The notes below the pieces were generated by a model. That model saw only the letters and a list, made by a program, of their open reading frames with translations, did not search any database and was not told where the DNA came from. From Paenibacillus sp. FJAT-29882 (GTDB taxonomy: Bacteria; Bacillota; Bacilli; Bacillales; DSM-1321), in the NCBI RefSeq assembly GCF_001510645.1, contig NZ_LMVB01000001.1:62001-126000 (forward strand): a DNA stretch of 64,000 nt, read 5' to 3'. The translations under genes were made by a program, and so were the position numbers. Positions 54,923-63,662 of this stretch are shown here, piece after piece. Within the stretch, counting starts at the first letter, position 1. Each line of letters begins with the position of its first letter.

Positions 54923-55079
54923 TCCCGGTTTAACAGGCTGTAAAACCCCCACCTCAATTTTTGTGAGAGAATTAAGAAATAAATAGGTGGGGGATAAACA
55001 GCCTATAAATCCCCGATTGGTTCAACTAACCATCAGTGGGGGATGAAAAAAGCCCCCACTGATGGAAGTTTCACTTTAT
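54919..55079 (+). mobile_element. Repeat family A, copy 7 (full length)
   Basis: TTTAT flanks the left end (54919-54923) and closes the right end (55075-55079). Arms ACAGGCTGT and ACAGCCTAT, inner CCCCCACCT/AGGTGGGGG, right hairpin CCATCAGTGGGGG/CCCCCACTGATGG. Nearly identical to copy 4. Confidence 0.87.
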
Positions 55080-55318
55080 TCATCAAAAAATATGGGGTTG
55101 CAAGGTATTTTGGATCAAACTTTATTTTAAAGCAACAGCCGGCTTATAAATCAAATAGCGAGGACGATGCAGATGCAATTGTGTATATGGACCAAAGCCA
55201 AGTGCTTTATAATAGCCTTGGCTATTTGCAATTCTTTCATATTAGAAAAACTTTAAAAAAATTTTTAGACGATGCTACTTTTTTTGTTTTTGCCCTTATA
55301 AAGAGAGTGACAACATAA
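55080..55318 (+). pseudogene. ORF fragment truncated by repeat A
   Basis: About 79 codons are open from the right end of repeat A to TAA at 55316; the frame's ATG at 55043 lies inside the repeat. The peptide (KKYGVARYFGSNFILKQQ, then SEDDADAIVYMDQSQVLYN) looks protein-like but I recognise no family. It may be the 3' end of a gene whose front was lost when the element inserted, or chance. It ends 17 bp before the next gene. Confidence 0.35.
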
Positions 55319-55334
55319 AAAAGGGGCGAGAATA

Positions 55335-56186
55335 ATGGAGAGACTAAATTTTGAAACGATTAAACATTATCAATCATTCGAGACGATTGAAGAAATGGAT
55401 CAATCCGTTCGGGGGTTTTTGTATAAGCACAAAGCTGAATTATCAGAAGGCACTAACAACGTCTTAACCTTCATTTGGAGACATTCCGTGAAGGTTATTG
55501 GTGTAAGTTTTGCTAAATACGATTATATCGCAACAAACGTTGAGCTAAGTCGAAGAACAGTCATTCGCGCCGTTAACAAGTTAGAGCAATTAGGAATCAT
55601 TAAAAAAATTCCGACAGCGAAAATGAATGGTAAACAAGGCGTGAACATCATTGTCATTCAAGCTTTTCAACAACTAGATGATTTGAAAAATAATATGTCA
55701 CCCCAAGCTGTCACCGTATCTGTCACCCCTAATAAAACAGAGAATAAGCAAAGCTCACTCTGTGAGATTAAAACAAAACCTAATAACGTAACCGAACAAG
55801 GGAATCGATCACAGCAGGCTGAAGAATCTATCTCTCAAGAAAAAATAGATCCAAGCATCCAACAAGAGTTAGACGAAAGCTATTTACCTGAATCGGTTCA
55901 TAAGGAATTTGTCCAAGCTGCCAAGCCCTTTTTCAGTGCATCTGCCATCTATAAACTTTGGAACCGAGTGCTTATTGCCTATAAAAAAATCAATCTCGAT
56001 TGCCCGTTAGAAAATGTGATAGAAGAAGTCGTCAACGCCTTTAAACAAACAATTTTTGCGAAACAAATTGGGAAAATTCGCACCTCGTTTGAAGGGTATT
56101 TCTATGGGGTTCTCTATGCCAAATTGATTGTAGAAAAAAGACGTGAAAACAGACATCTGCTGCTTGATTTTATAGGGGAAGAATGA
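55335..56186 (+). CDS. Helix-turn-helix protein of phage/plasmid replication type
   Basis: A 283-residue protein with an N-terminal winged helix-turn-helix (residues 40-110; YIATNVELSRRTVIRAVNKL is the recognition region), a polar linker (about 120-185) and a C-terminal helical domain (about 185-283). The layout resembles replication-organiser-like or plasmid-control HTH proteins common in Bacillales; I cannot name a specific function. ATG follows AAAAGGGGCGAG. It stands beside repeat A and an ORF fragment, so it may belong to acquired DNA. Confidence 0.7.
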   Translation: MERLNFETIKHYQSFETIEEMDQSVRGFLYKHKAELSEGTNNVLTFIWRHSVKVIGVSFAKYDYIATNVELSRRTVIRAVNKLEQLGIIKKIPTAKMNGKQGVNIIVIQAFQQLDDLKNNMSPQAVTVSVTPNKTENKQSSLCEIKTKPNNVTEQGNRSQQAEESISQEKIDPSIQQELDESYLPESVHKEFVQAAKPFFSASAIYKLWNRVLIAYKKINLDCPLENVIEEVVNAFKQTIFAKQIGKIRTSFEGYFYGVLYAKLIVEKRRENRHLLLDFIGEE

Positions 56187-56494
56187 ATGAATAGAAATCA
56201 AATCTCCATACAACCTGAATATTTTTAGTAAGATAAAACGATTCCAACATCATGAACGAAGGGATTCTTTTCTGTGGAAAGCCTCATGTTTTTTTCATTA
56301 AAACTCGAAACAACTTATATAATTGTTGTATAATATAAGCTGGTAATAAGGCATAAACTTCTATTAGGATGGTTCGTCAGCAATAGGAAAGCGTAACGAA
56401 CATCTTATCGTTATTTTGTAAAAATGTTTTAAGCAGTCGCATAGTTCATATGTATAATTTAGTATAGATTCAAAGTAGAAAGAGAGTGGTCATC
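56187..56494. other. 308-bp intergenic region upstream of the YebC-family gene
   Basis: AT-rich with TTGTTGTATAATATAAGC near 56320, a possible promoter. CATCATG (56251-) and a CATGTTTTTTT near 56285 could form a weak terminator for the HTH gene. No ORF. Confidence 0.35.
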
Positions 56495-57214
56495 ATGGGC
56501 CGTAAATGGAACAATATTAAAGAGAAAAAAGCGTCAAAGGATGCAAATACGAGCCGTATTTATGCAAAGTTTGGGCGTGAAATTTATGTAGTAGCTAAGC
56601 AAGGTGAGCCAGATCCAGAATCGAATCAGGCTTTAAAAGTAGTACTTGAGCGTGCCAAAACGTACAACGTACCAAAAGCGATCATTGACCGTGCGATTGA
56701 AAAAGCCAAAGGTGGTTCAGAAGAAAACTATGACGAACTTCGTTATGAAGGCTTCGGACCTAACGGCTCAATGGTAATCGTCGATGCATTAACAAATAAC
56801 GTGAACCGTACTGCATCAGATGTTCGTGCGGCATTTGGTAAAAACGGTGGTAATATGGGAGTCAGTGGATCTGTAGCCTATATGTTTGATGCAACAGCTG
56901 TCTTTGGCCTTGAAGGGAAAACAGCAGATGAAGTGCTTGAACTATTAATGGAAGCAGATGTAGATGTACGTGACATCGTAGAAGAAGATGAAGCGGTTAT
57001 CATTTATGCTGAACCTGATCAGTTTCATGCTGTGCAAGAGGCGTTCAAGAATGTTGGAATCACTGAATTCACTGTTGCCGAACTAACGATGCTTGCGCAA
57101 AATGACCTAACGCTCGAAGCAGACGCACAAGAGCAATTTGAAAAAATGATTGATGCATTAGAAGATTTAGAAGACGTTCAGCAAGTCTACCATAATGTAG
57201 ATTTAGGTGAATGA
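56495..57214 (+). CDS. YebC/TACO1-family protein (YeeI-like)
   Basis: A 239-residue three-domain protein of the YebC family. It begins [20 protein letters not shown], the YebC2/YeeI version of the usual MAGHSKWANIKHRK, and contains [19 protein letters not shown] and [16 protein letters not shown]. The family was long called a transcription regulator; recent work on bacterial and mitochondrial members points to relief of ribosome stalling at proline stretches. ATG at 56495 follows AAAGAGAG. Full length. Confidence 0.92.
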   Translation: MGRKWNNIKEKKASKDANTSRIYAKFGREIYVVAKQGEPDPESNQALKVVLERAKTYNVPKAIIDRAIEKAKGGSEENYDELRYEGFGPNGSMVIVDALTNNVNRTASDVRAAFGKNGGNMGVSGSVAYMFDATAVFGLEGKTADEVLELLMEADVDVRDIVEEDEAVIIYAEPDQFHAVQEAFKNVGITEFTVAELTMLAQNDLTLEADAQEQFEKMIDALEDLEDVQQVYHNVDLGE

Positions 57215-57221
57215 TACATGA

Positions 57222-57338
57222 AAGCAGAGGCTGTCCCATCATAAAGGGTTCAGACCCCACATCTATTTTATATCGTTTAAATGAATGACAACGGTATATA
57301 GAATGTGAGGTCAAAACCTTTTTGGGCAGCCTCTGCTT
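57222..57338. repeat. Large inverted repeat downstream of the YebC-family gene
   Basis: AAGCAGAGGCTGTCCCA (57222-57238) pairs with TGGGCAGCCTCTGCTT (57323-57338, one bulge), with further pairing inside (AAGGGTTCAGACC and GGTCAAAACCTT). A weak match occurs at 2880-2990. Possibly a terminator-like mobile repeat. Confidence 0.75.
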
Positions 57339-57556
57339 ATTTAATTTGGATAGACCTCGTTTTTAATACAAGGTACATCATACAGAGTTATAACACTTTG
57401 AATATTAGAATAGCGTTAACATGTCTCTTTAGGAAATCCCTAACAATTAAAAATGGATAACACCGTTAATAATCTCCGAAATGAAAACTTGATTCGAAAT
57501 AAATTTTACACATACTTTACCTCATTTTAATGTTGTCAACTTGGTACCAAGTTAGG

Positions 57557-57583
57557 ATAAAGTGAAACTTCTATCAATGGAGT
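57557..57583 (-). repeat. Repeat family A remnant (reverse orientation), copy 8
   Basis: ATAAAGTGAAACTTCTATCA is the reverse complement of the right end of family A with small changes; the rest of the element is not recognisable. It lies about 65 bp upstream of the chimeric ORF. Confidence 0.5.
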
Positions 57584-57645
57584 CAGATTGCCCGTTAAGA
57601 GTGGGGGAACCCGAGTCAAGCAATTTGAATGGGGGAGAATTAGCA

Positions 57646-58398
57646 ATGAAGGTTGAATTACATTGTCACACGAATATTTCAGATGGGTCTTGTTCGTTTG
57701 AAGAGGTATTAGAATTTGCGGCAAATGAGGGAATTCTCCATTTAGCAATTACGAATCATGATACAACGTATGGTTTGCAGGAAATGGTGGAAAAGGGAAA
57801 AGAAACTGGGCTAGAAATCATCCCTAGTATCGAAGTTTCAGGTTATGATTTTGCAAGAGGTAGACGTGTGCCTCTATTAGGCTATTATGTGGATTATGAA
57901 CATAAGGCGCTTTTCGAGCTTTGTCAGCCATTGATCGAAAAGCGGCATGCAGCATCCGAAGAAATGGTTCGTTCCATGAATCGTGATCCTACAATATTTG
58001 CGATGGCTAACCCCACTCCTGAAATTATGCCGGATCGTGCAAAAGCTGCTGGAGCATTAGTCGTAGGTACAGGACGTTCGGATTTTTCGAATCAGGTGAA
58101 CAACGTACTCGCATTCCCTGGTATTTTCCGAGGTGCTTTAGATGTACGAGCTAAGGAAATTAACGAAGAAATGAGACTGGCAGCAGTTTTTGCAATTGCT
58201 GACCTAATAGGGGTTGATGATCTTCATACTGATTTTGTGATTCTTGATCCGTTTGCTCGCAGAGTGGCTGCCCATGTAGCTGTTGCCGTTGCTGACGCTG
58301 CAATGGAAACGGGTGTTTCACAAAAAAATATAGATGTAGCTGAAATTGAAAAGCGCCTATTAGTTTTAGTGGAAGAAAAACAAAATGTTTTTGTATAA
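57646..58398 (+). CDS. Chimeric ORF: N-terminal PHP domain joined to malic enzyme C-terminus
   Basis: A 250-residue frame. Residues 1-108 are the start of a PHP phosphoesterase: metal motif ELHCHTNISDGSCSFEE, then LAITNHDTTYGL and IIPSIEVSGY. Residues 111-250 are the C-terminal NAD-binding part of malic enzyme: RDPTIFAMANPTPEIMPDRA, VGTGRSDFSNQVNNVLAFPG, FRGALDVRAKEINEEMRLAA. The PHP part lacks its later metal ligands and the malic part lacks its catalytic N-terminal half, so neither activity is expected. The join (EEMVRSMN) is a sequence that both families can contain, suggesting deletion by recombination. ATG follows GGGGGAGAATTAGCA. Confidence 0.75.
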   Translation: MKVELHCHTNISDGSCSFEEVLEFAANEGILHLAITNHDTTYGLQEMVEKGKETGLEIIPSIEVSGYDFARGRRVPLLGYYVDYEHKALFELCQPLIEKRHAASEEMVRSMNRDPTIFAMANPTPEIMPDRAKAAGALVVGTGRSDFSNQVNNVLAFPGIFRGALDVRAKEINEEMRLAAVFAIADLIGVDDLHTDFVILDPFARRVAAHVAVAVADAAMETGVSQKNIDVAEIEKRLLVLVEEKQNVFV

Positions 58399-58512
58399 AA
58401 CTAGTAGAAATATAAACCTGATCTAATAACTTGGTTGTTTAGTAAATAAGGTGCTACACCGAGTAATGAATTGGATATACAGATTGTTACTTCGAAATGT
58501 GTTCCTCTTTTT

Positions 58513-58549
58513 AGACTGTTGAGAAAATTTTTCTCAACAGTCTATTTTG
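58513..58549 (+). terminator. Perfect 15-bp hairpin terminator
   Basis: AGACTGTTGAGAAAA (58513-58527) pairs exactly with TTTTCTCAACAGTCT (58529-58543), then ATTTTGT. Terminates the chimeric ORF; otherwise the 385-bp gap before gerA holds only promoter-type AT-rich DNA. Confidence 0.85.
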
Positions 58550-58783
58550 TGTTTATCGAACATTATAAGACAGAAATTCGGTGTTTCCAGTTTGTGTACT
58601 AAAGATAACAATAATGGCATTGTCCATTCTCACCTTATCGAGGCGTTCTTAAACGGTTCGCAGTGTTTTCCAACTGAAAGATAATTTATAAGAATGGTAA
58701 CAAAATTACAGTTACAGGGTCTTAATGTGTATATGTTGTCACTGATTGGGAAAATTACATTGTGAAGCAAGGGAGGTTAGAGA

Positions 58784-60346
58784 ATGAAAAAAATGGGGAA
58801 ATGGGAAAAAATACAAAAAAATAAAAAAATAGATTCTCTACCTTCCCATATTAACAAAGATATGTTAAGCTCAGAAATTTCAACAAACGAGAAAGTGTTA
58901 AAAGAAAGTTTTCAAAACTGTTCTGATTTTGTCATACGACCCATTTATATATCCGGAGAAACTAAAATCATTGTGATATATGTGGATGGATTAAGTGATG
59001 CAAAGACGCTTGATGAAGTATTTTTAAAACCAATGATGTTTGAAGGACTTCCGGAAGGAATGGGAGAAGTTCATCAAATTGGACAAATTTTGAAGCAACA
59101 CCTTGTCGCGATCTCTCAAGTTACCACTGTTTCGAAAATGAGTGAACTTGTTGATGGTGTGTTGAAGGCAAATGTCGGGATAATAGTTGATGGAGAAACA
59201 GATGCTTTACTGGCAGAATTGAAAGGATACGAAAAACGAGGTATTGAAGAACCATCGACCGAAGTCGTTATTCGTGGGCCGAGAGATGGATTTATTGAAA
59301 ATTTAAGGACTAATACAAGTCTTTTACGTAGAAGGATACGGAGTACAAGCCTAAAAACGGAACCAATCACGATTGGTGAATTCTCACAGACAGATGTAAT
59401 AATTGCTTATATTGATGGTATTGTTCAGGATTCCATTTTGGATGAAGTTCGTACGAGATTAAAGAGAATACAAATAGATGGGGTGTTGGAGTCGGAGTAT
59501 ATTGAGGAATTTATTGAAGATAATCCTTATTCTCCATTCCCACAAATCCAAAATACCGAAAGACCAGATATTGTAGCAGCGAGCTTGTTGGAAGGGAAAG
59601 TTGCCATACTCGTGGATAATACCCCATTTGCCTTGGTGCTACCGATGACATTTTGGAGTGGATTCCAAGCTGCGGGGGATTATTATGAACGGTTTGTGTA
59701 TGCGACTTTCATAAGGATTATTCGTTTTATATTATTAAGTGTATCCATATTTTTTCCATCAATCTATGTTGCCCTAACCACATATCATCCAAAGCTCATT
59801 CCGACCAGTCTACTTATCAGCATTGCTGCTTCCCGTGAATCTGTTCCGTTTCCAGCCGTAATTGAAGTACTTCTCATGGAATTTATGTTTGACGGTCTTC
59901 GCGAAGCAGGCATTAGGTTACCCAAACCCGTTGGTTCAGCTGTCAGTATTGTGGGAGCGCTCGTTATCGGTCAGGCAGCTGTACAAGCCGGGATTGTTTC
60001 TGCCCCGATGGTGATTGTTGTAGCCACGACTGGTATAGCTGCGTTTGGCATACCACGCTATAGTTTCGGAAATGCTTTTCAAATGATTCGGTACGTCATG
60101 CTGATTCTAGCAGGGTGTCTTGGCTTTTACGGAATTGTCATAGGTTTTATTGCTCTTACTATTCACCTTGTCAATCTTCGGTCGTATGGTGTTCCTTATT
60201 TCAGTCCTGTTGCTCCACTCATTCCAAGGGATTTAAAGGATATCGTGATAAGGGCACCTAGATGGGCATTCAATTATCGTCGTGAATTTTTTTCTGGTCG
60301 AAATAAAAAGCGCATTCCAAAAGGACAAAAGCCTAGTCCAAAATAG
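58784..60346 (+). CDS. Spore germinant receptor subunit A (GerAA family)
   Basis: A 520-residue inner spore membrane protein. N-terminal soluble domain (about residues 25-290) followed by about five membrane helices and a basic C-terminal tail (GRNKKRIPKGQKPSPK). Family motifs: RTNTSLLRRRIRS, SLLEGKVAILVDNTPFALVLP, ESVPFPAVIEVLLMEFMFD and KPVGSAVSIVGALVIGQAA. Together with B and C subunits it senses germinants such as amino acids. ATG follows GGGAGG. First gene of an A-C-B operon; normally expressed in the forespore under SigG, but I could not identify the promoter. Confidence 0.95.
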   Translation: MKKMGKWEKIQKNKKIDSLPSHINKDMLSSEISTNEKVLKESFQNCSDFVIRPIYISGETKIIVIYVDGLSDAKTLDEVFLKPMMFEGLPEGMGEVHQIGQILKQHLVAISQVTTVSKMSELVDGVLKANVGIIVDGETDALLAELKGYEKRGIEEPSTEVVIRGPRDGFIENLRTNTSLLRRRIRSTSLKTEPITIGEFSQTDVIIAYIDGIVQDSILDEVRTRLKRIQIDGVLESEYIEEFIEDNPYSPFPQIQNTERPDIVAASLLEGKVAILVDNTPFALVLPMTFWSGFQAAGDYYERFVYATFIRIIRFILLSVSIFFPSIYVALTTYHPKLIPTSLLISIAASRESVPFPAVIEVLLMEFMFDGLREAGIRLPKPVGSAVSIVGALVIGQAAVQAGIVSAPMVIVVATTGIAAFGIPRYSFGNAFQMIRYVMLILAGCLGFYGIVIGFIALTIHLVNLRSYGVPYFSPVAPLIPRDLKDIVIRAPRWAFNYRREFFSGRNKKRIPKGQKPSPK

Positions 60347-60361
60347 GGGGAGGAATAGTAA

Positions 60362-61531
60362 ATGAACAGACGACTGATTTGTTTTGTAATCTCCTCTTCC
60401 CTTTTGTTCACATCAGGTTGTTGGGATCGGGTTGAGATAAATAATCGTGCTATTTGGGTAGCAACAGGATTAGACGCTATAGAAAAAGAGGGCATTCAAT
60501 TGAGCGGTCAAATATTAATTCCCTCCAGTATGAATCCCCAAAATGGGGGAGGAGGTAATGGAGAAAAAAATTTTTTATTAATTTCAGCCATAGGGGAAAA
60601 TGTAACCGATGCAACACAGAATATACAGATGAAACTTTCAAGGAAAGCATTTTATGGACAACGTAGGGTTCTTTTATTTGGGGAGGAATTTGCGAAACTA
60701 GGCCTCAAAAATCAGCTTGACTTTACTATCAAGGACTCGAATGCCAGCTTGCGGACCGATGCATTTGTTGTGAAAAAAGGTACAGCAATAGACATGCTTA
60801 ACCTATCCTACCCATTAGAAAATATTCCTGCTGAAGCGCCATTAAAGGAACACGTTCAAGCTGGGGGGATGAATGATACTTCATATTTACATTTCCTCAA
60901 AGCAGCGAACAGTAAGGGGATACGCCCAAACCTACCTACGATTGAAATTGGGAATTTTCAAGATGGTGAAGGCGTAGGTAAAAAAGGTGAAAAGTCCTAC
61001 CAGTTGACAGGAAGTGCCATTTTTGATCAAGATCTTAAATTGTGTGGGTATTTAAACATGGATGAATATAGAGACCAGCTTTGGATCATGGAGATCCTGA
61101 AGAAACGTTCGCTTACTATTCTAATAGAGGATGGCAATGTCAGTTTGGATTTAGACAAAATGGGAAGCAAAGTCATACCAGAAATCAGCAGAAATAAAAA
61201 AATAAAATTTACCATTGTATTGACTGGAGAAGGAGCTGTGATCGAAAATAATACAAATTTAGACTTAACGCAACCCAAAAACCTTGAGTTCATACAAAAC
61301 GAATTTAATAAACAATATAAAAAGCAAGTTGTTCATACCATTACAAAAGTTCAAACGGAATACGGAACAGATATTTTTGGGTTTGGTGAGGTAATTCATA
61401 AACAGATACCGCACCAGTGGAGAGATTTAATGAATGATTGGGACAAAAAATTTTCAGATGCTGATGTCACTGTGAAAGTAAACTTGACCATTCGACGAGT
61501 AGGAATGTCAGGTCCATCCTTAAGAAAGTGA
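60362..61531 (+). CDS. Spore germinant receptor lipoprotein subunit C (GerAC family)
   Basis: A 389-residue lipoprotein. The lipobox LFTSGC makes Cys20 the lipidated residue, then WDRVEINNRA is the family N-terminus (Ger(x)C). Middle: QRRVLLFGEEFAKLGL; C-terminal domain around KKQVVHTITKVQTEYGTDIFGFGE. The subunit lies on the outer face of the inner spore membrane. ATG follows GGGGGAGGAATAGTAA, 15 bp after subunit A. Confidence 0.94.
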   Translation: MNRRLICFVISSSLLFTSGCWDRVEINNRAIWVATGLDAIEKEGIQLSGQILIPSSMNPQNGGGGNGEKNFLLISAIGENVTDATQNIQMKLSRKAFYGQRRVLLFGEEFAKLGLKNQLDFTIKDSNASLRTDAFVVKKGTAIDMLNLSYPLENIPAEAPLKEHVQAGGMNDTSYLHFLKAANSKGIRPNLPTIEIGNFQDGEGVGKKGEKSYQLTGSAIFDQDLKLCGYLNMDEYRDQLWIMEILKKRSLTILIEDGNVSLDLDKMGSKVIPEISRNKKIKFTIVLTGEGAVIENNTNLDLTQPKNLEFIQNEFNKQYKKQVVHTITKVQTEYGTDIFGFGEVIHKQIPHQWRDLMNDWDKKFSDADVTVKVNLTIRRVGMSGPSLRK

Positions 61532-61541
61532 GATCAAAAAA

Positions 61542-62627
61542 ATGAAGATCTCAGGAGTCCAAATATTTTGGATAATGTTCACTTTTGTTTCAGGAAATAT
61601 GCTTATAACAACCATGGGTACAGCAATTAGAGACGCGAAACAAGACGCCTGGATTTCCTATCTAATCGCCATTATTTTCGGGGTATTGATTGTCTTTGTC
61701 GCAACCAAAGTGAGCCTTTTGTATCCCAATCAAACCTTAATTGAATACAGTAAAACCATTTTAGGTAAGTGGATAGGAAACATTGTTGTGATTACATATC
61801 TTTTCCAATGGTACTCGGTGATTGGCTATAATTTAAGACAATTTGCTGATTTCACAATCACAATGTTGCTCCCAACAACACCTTTATGGGTGTTGATCTT
61901 GACAATGCTTTTGTTAGTTATCTATGTCACTGCAGGCGGAGGAATAGAAGGAATTGGACGATGTAGCGAAGTTTTCGGGATAATACTGGTTTTTTCAGGA
62001 GTAATAACATTCATCCTAGCTGTTCCAAATCTCGATTTTAGCAAAATCCTACCTTTATATTCAGATTCCGGCTTGCGTCCGATACTTAAAGGAACTTTGT
62101 ACCTTGATTCTTATTTGGGGGAGTCTGTTATGATGATGATGTTTGTTTCATTCATGGCTCAACCACAGCAAGGACCCTCAAGAGCAATATGGGGAGTTGC
62201 TCTTTCTGGATTGGCGCTATGTGCAAGTTCAATGGTTGTACTTATGACTTTAAGTCCTGAGGTAGCAGATAAACTAAAATATCCTGTTATAGATGCGATT
62301 GGATTTATCTCCGTAATGGGGTTTATCCAAAACGTAGATCTTTTAGTCCTATTAATCTGGATGCTAAGTAGTTTTATTATAAATTCATTGTATTTCTTTA
62401 TGGCCAGCTACGGAACAGCTCAATGGCTTAAAATCAAAGAATGGCGAAAAACTATTTGGTTTGTGGCTGCTTTTTCATTCGTATATGCCTTGATCTTTCC
62501 AAATGTCACAATAACTGAAGTGGAATATATAAATAAGTATTGGATTCCTTTTGTGTTTCCGGTCAATATTATCGGAATTCCTCTTTTATTATGGATTGTG
62601 GGAAGTATACGAAAAAAGAAACAGTAG
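61542..62627 (+). CDS. Spore germinant receptor permease subunit B (GerAB family)
   Basis: A 361-residue membrane protein with ten predicted helices of the APC superfamily, which in GerAB binds the germinant amino acid. Starts MKISGVQIFWIMFTFVSGNM; RDAKQDAWISYLIA and FLFQWYSVIGYNLRQFADF are typical. It starts 10 bp after subunit C with a weak ribosome site (AAGTGAG), so translation may be coupled. Last gene of the operon. A-C-B order is less common than A-B-C but is known. Confidence 0.94.
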   Translation: MKISGVQIFWIMFTFVSGNMLITTMGTAIRDAKQDAWISYLIAIIFGVLIVFVATKVSLLYPNQTLIEYSKTILGKWIGNIVVITYLFQWYSVIGYNLRQFADFTITMLLPTTPLWVLILTMLLLVIYVTAGGGIEGIGRCSEVFGIILVFSGVITFILAVPNLDFSKILPLYSDSGLRPILKGTLYLDSYLGESVMMMMFVSFMAQPQQGPSRAIWGVALSGLALCASSMVVLMTLSPEVADKLKYPVIDAIGFISVMGFIQNVDLLVLLIWMLSSFIINSLYFFMASYGTAQWLKIKEWRKTIWFVAAFSFVYALIFPNVTITEVEYINKYWIPFVFPVNIIGIPLLLWIVGSIRKKKQ

Positions 62628-63254
62628 ATTCCCTTAATTCATTCTTATAGATCAGATTAAAGTCTTTTTAAAAAGTCGAAGAAAGCACCTCTCACTTATG
62701 CGGGTCATGATGTGGAAGCGAGACTTTTTAGGATCATTCTTTAATAAGAATTTGCTTTTTGAAATGAAAGCTTAAATGACATTGACCATTCTCCAACAAT
62801 GGACTGTAACTACTAGTATCAAAGGGATAATTACAAGTTCCTATTACCTGAGGTGTGATCATTGGAATTACGTTCGGGGTACAGTGGATTATTAAGGTGG
62901 ATGAAAATATGTTAGGGTCCAAGGATTTTATAAAATTTTTGATAGAGGGAAAGACGTGTCTGATAGCAGAGAAATCGTTTATATGGACCCAGTTGATGGA
63001 GAATACGAAGGCACTATTTAACTAAACTATCCGAAAAGAGGATTACCTGTATACGGCATTCTCTATCGAATTTATAAGATACAAGTGGATTACGGAAATT
63101 CGATGTTCCAATTAAACAATTAATGTTTTATCTTTGAAGTATTCTCGCTGCTCCCTGTGGTTATATGATACTAAGACGAATGAGACAATGAGGATCCTTG
63201 CTTGTATATCACTGAAAGAAGATCCAAAATAAGTATGAGCTTCGACCCCTTTTG
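62628..63254. other. Region after the ger operon without a supported gene
   Basis: CTTTTTAAAAAGTC (about 62663) and GACTTTTTAGG (62722-62732) can pair as a long-loop terminator. Further right, short open pieces such as DVSDSREIVYMDPVDGEYEG (about 62954-63013) suggest decayed coding DNA of unknown origin. Confidence 0.35.
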
Positions 63255-63258
63255 AGTT

Positions 63259-63469
63259 ATATCATTAAGCGTATATCAAGTTGTGCAGGAATAAAAAAGA
63301 GTATTCATTTGCTCAATTACGACGTACAGATGCGACTGGCATGATCAAAAACGGTGCAACTATTGAAGTAATCCAGAGCTTACTTGGACATGAGAACAGT
63401 GAGACCACAAAAATATATGCGCAGCTAATCGGTAAATTGAGAAACGATTTTTATAGTAAATATTTTTGA
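63259..63469 (+). pseudogene. Tyrosine recombinase (integrase) C-terminal fragment, frameshifted
   Basis: The frame from about 63303 reads FAQLRRTDATGMIKNGATIE, VIQSLLGHENSETTKIYAQL and ends NDFYSKYF: the XerC/D-type catalytic end with Arg of LRRT, His of LLGH and the nucleophile Tyr (IYA). Upstream coding (IIKRISSCAGIKKSIH) lies in another frame, so there is a frameshift near 63305 and the rest of the gene is gone. A mobile-element scar. Confidence 0.8.
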
Positions 63470-63662
63470 AAGCTACTTAAATTAAACTAAATCGAAATCG
63501 AGGCGCCCGTATATATGCGCGTCTGGGTGTATTGGGCCATTTTCCATAAGAAGTGGTTGATAAACCTCCCTTTACCACTTAGCCATTAACCACGTTTGAG
63601 TGCGTCATAAACGAATTTGTTTCAACGATGAATAAAATCCTTCATAAAAAGAAACTTAAAGA

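Noticed and set aside
1155..57583. CRISPR array interpretation of the repeated hairpins
   Set aside because: Copies are kilobases apart, much longer than CRISPR repeats, have no regular spacers and no cas genes nearby.
62734..62922. 62-codon frame on the minus strand (PMITPQVIGTCNYPFDTSSY)
   Set aside because: No ribosome site or recognised family, and it lies in decayed DNA; composition is protein-like, so it may be a fragment, but not supported as a gene.
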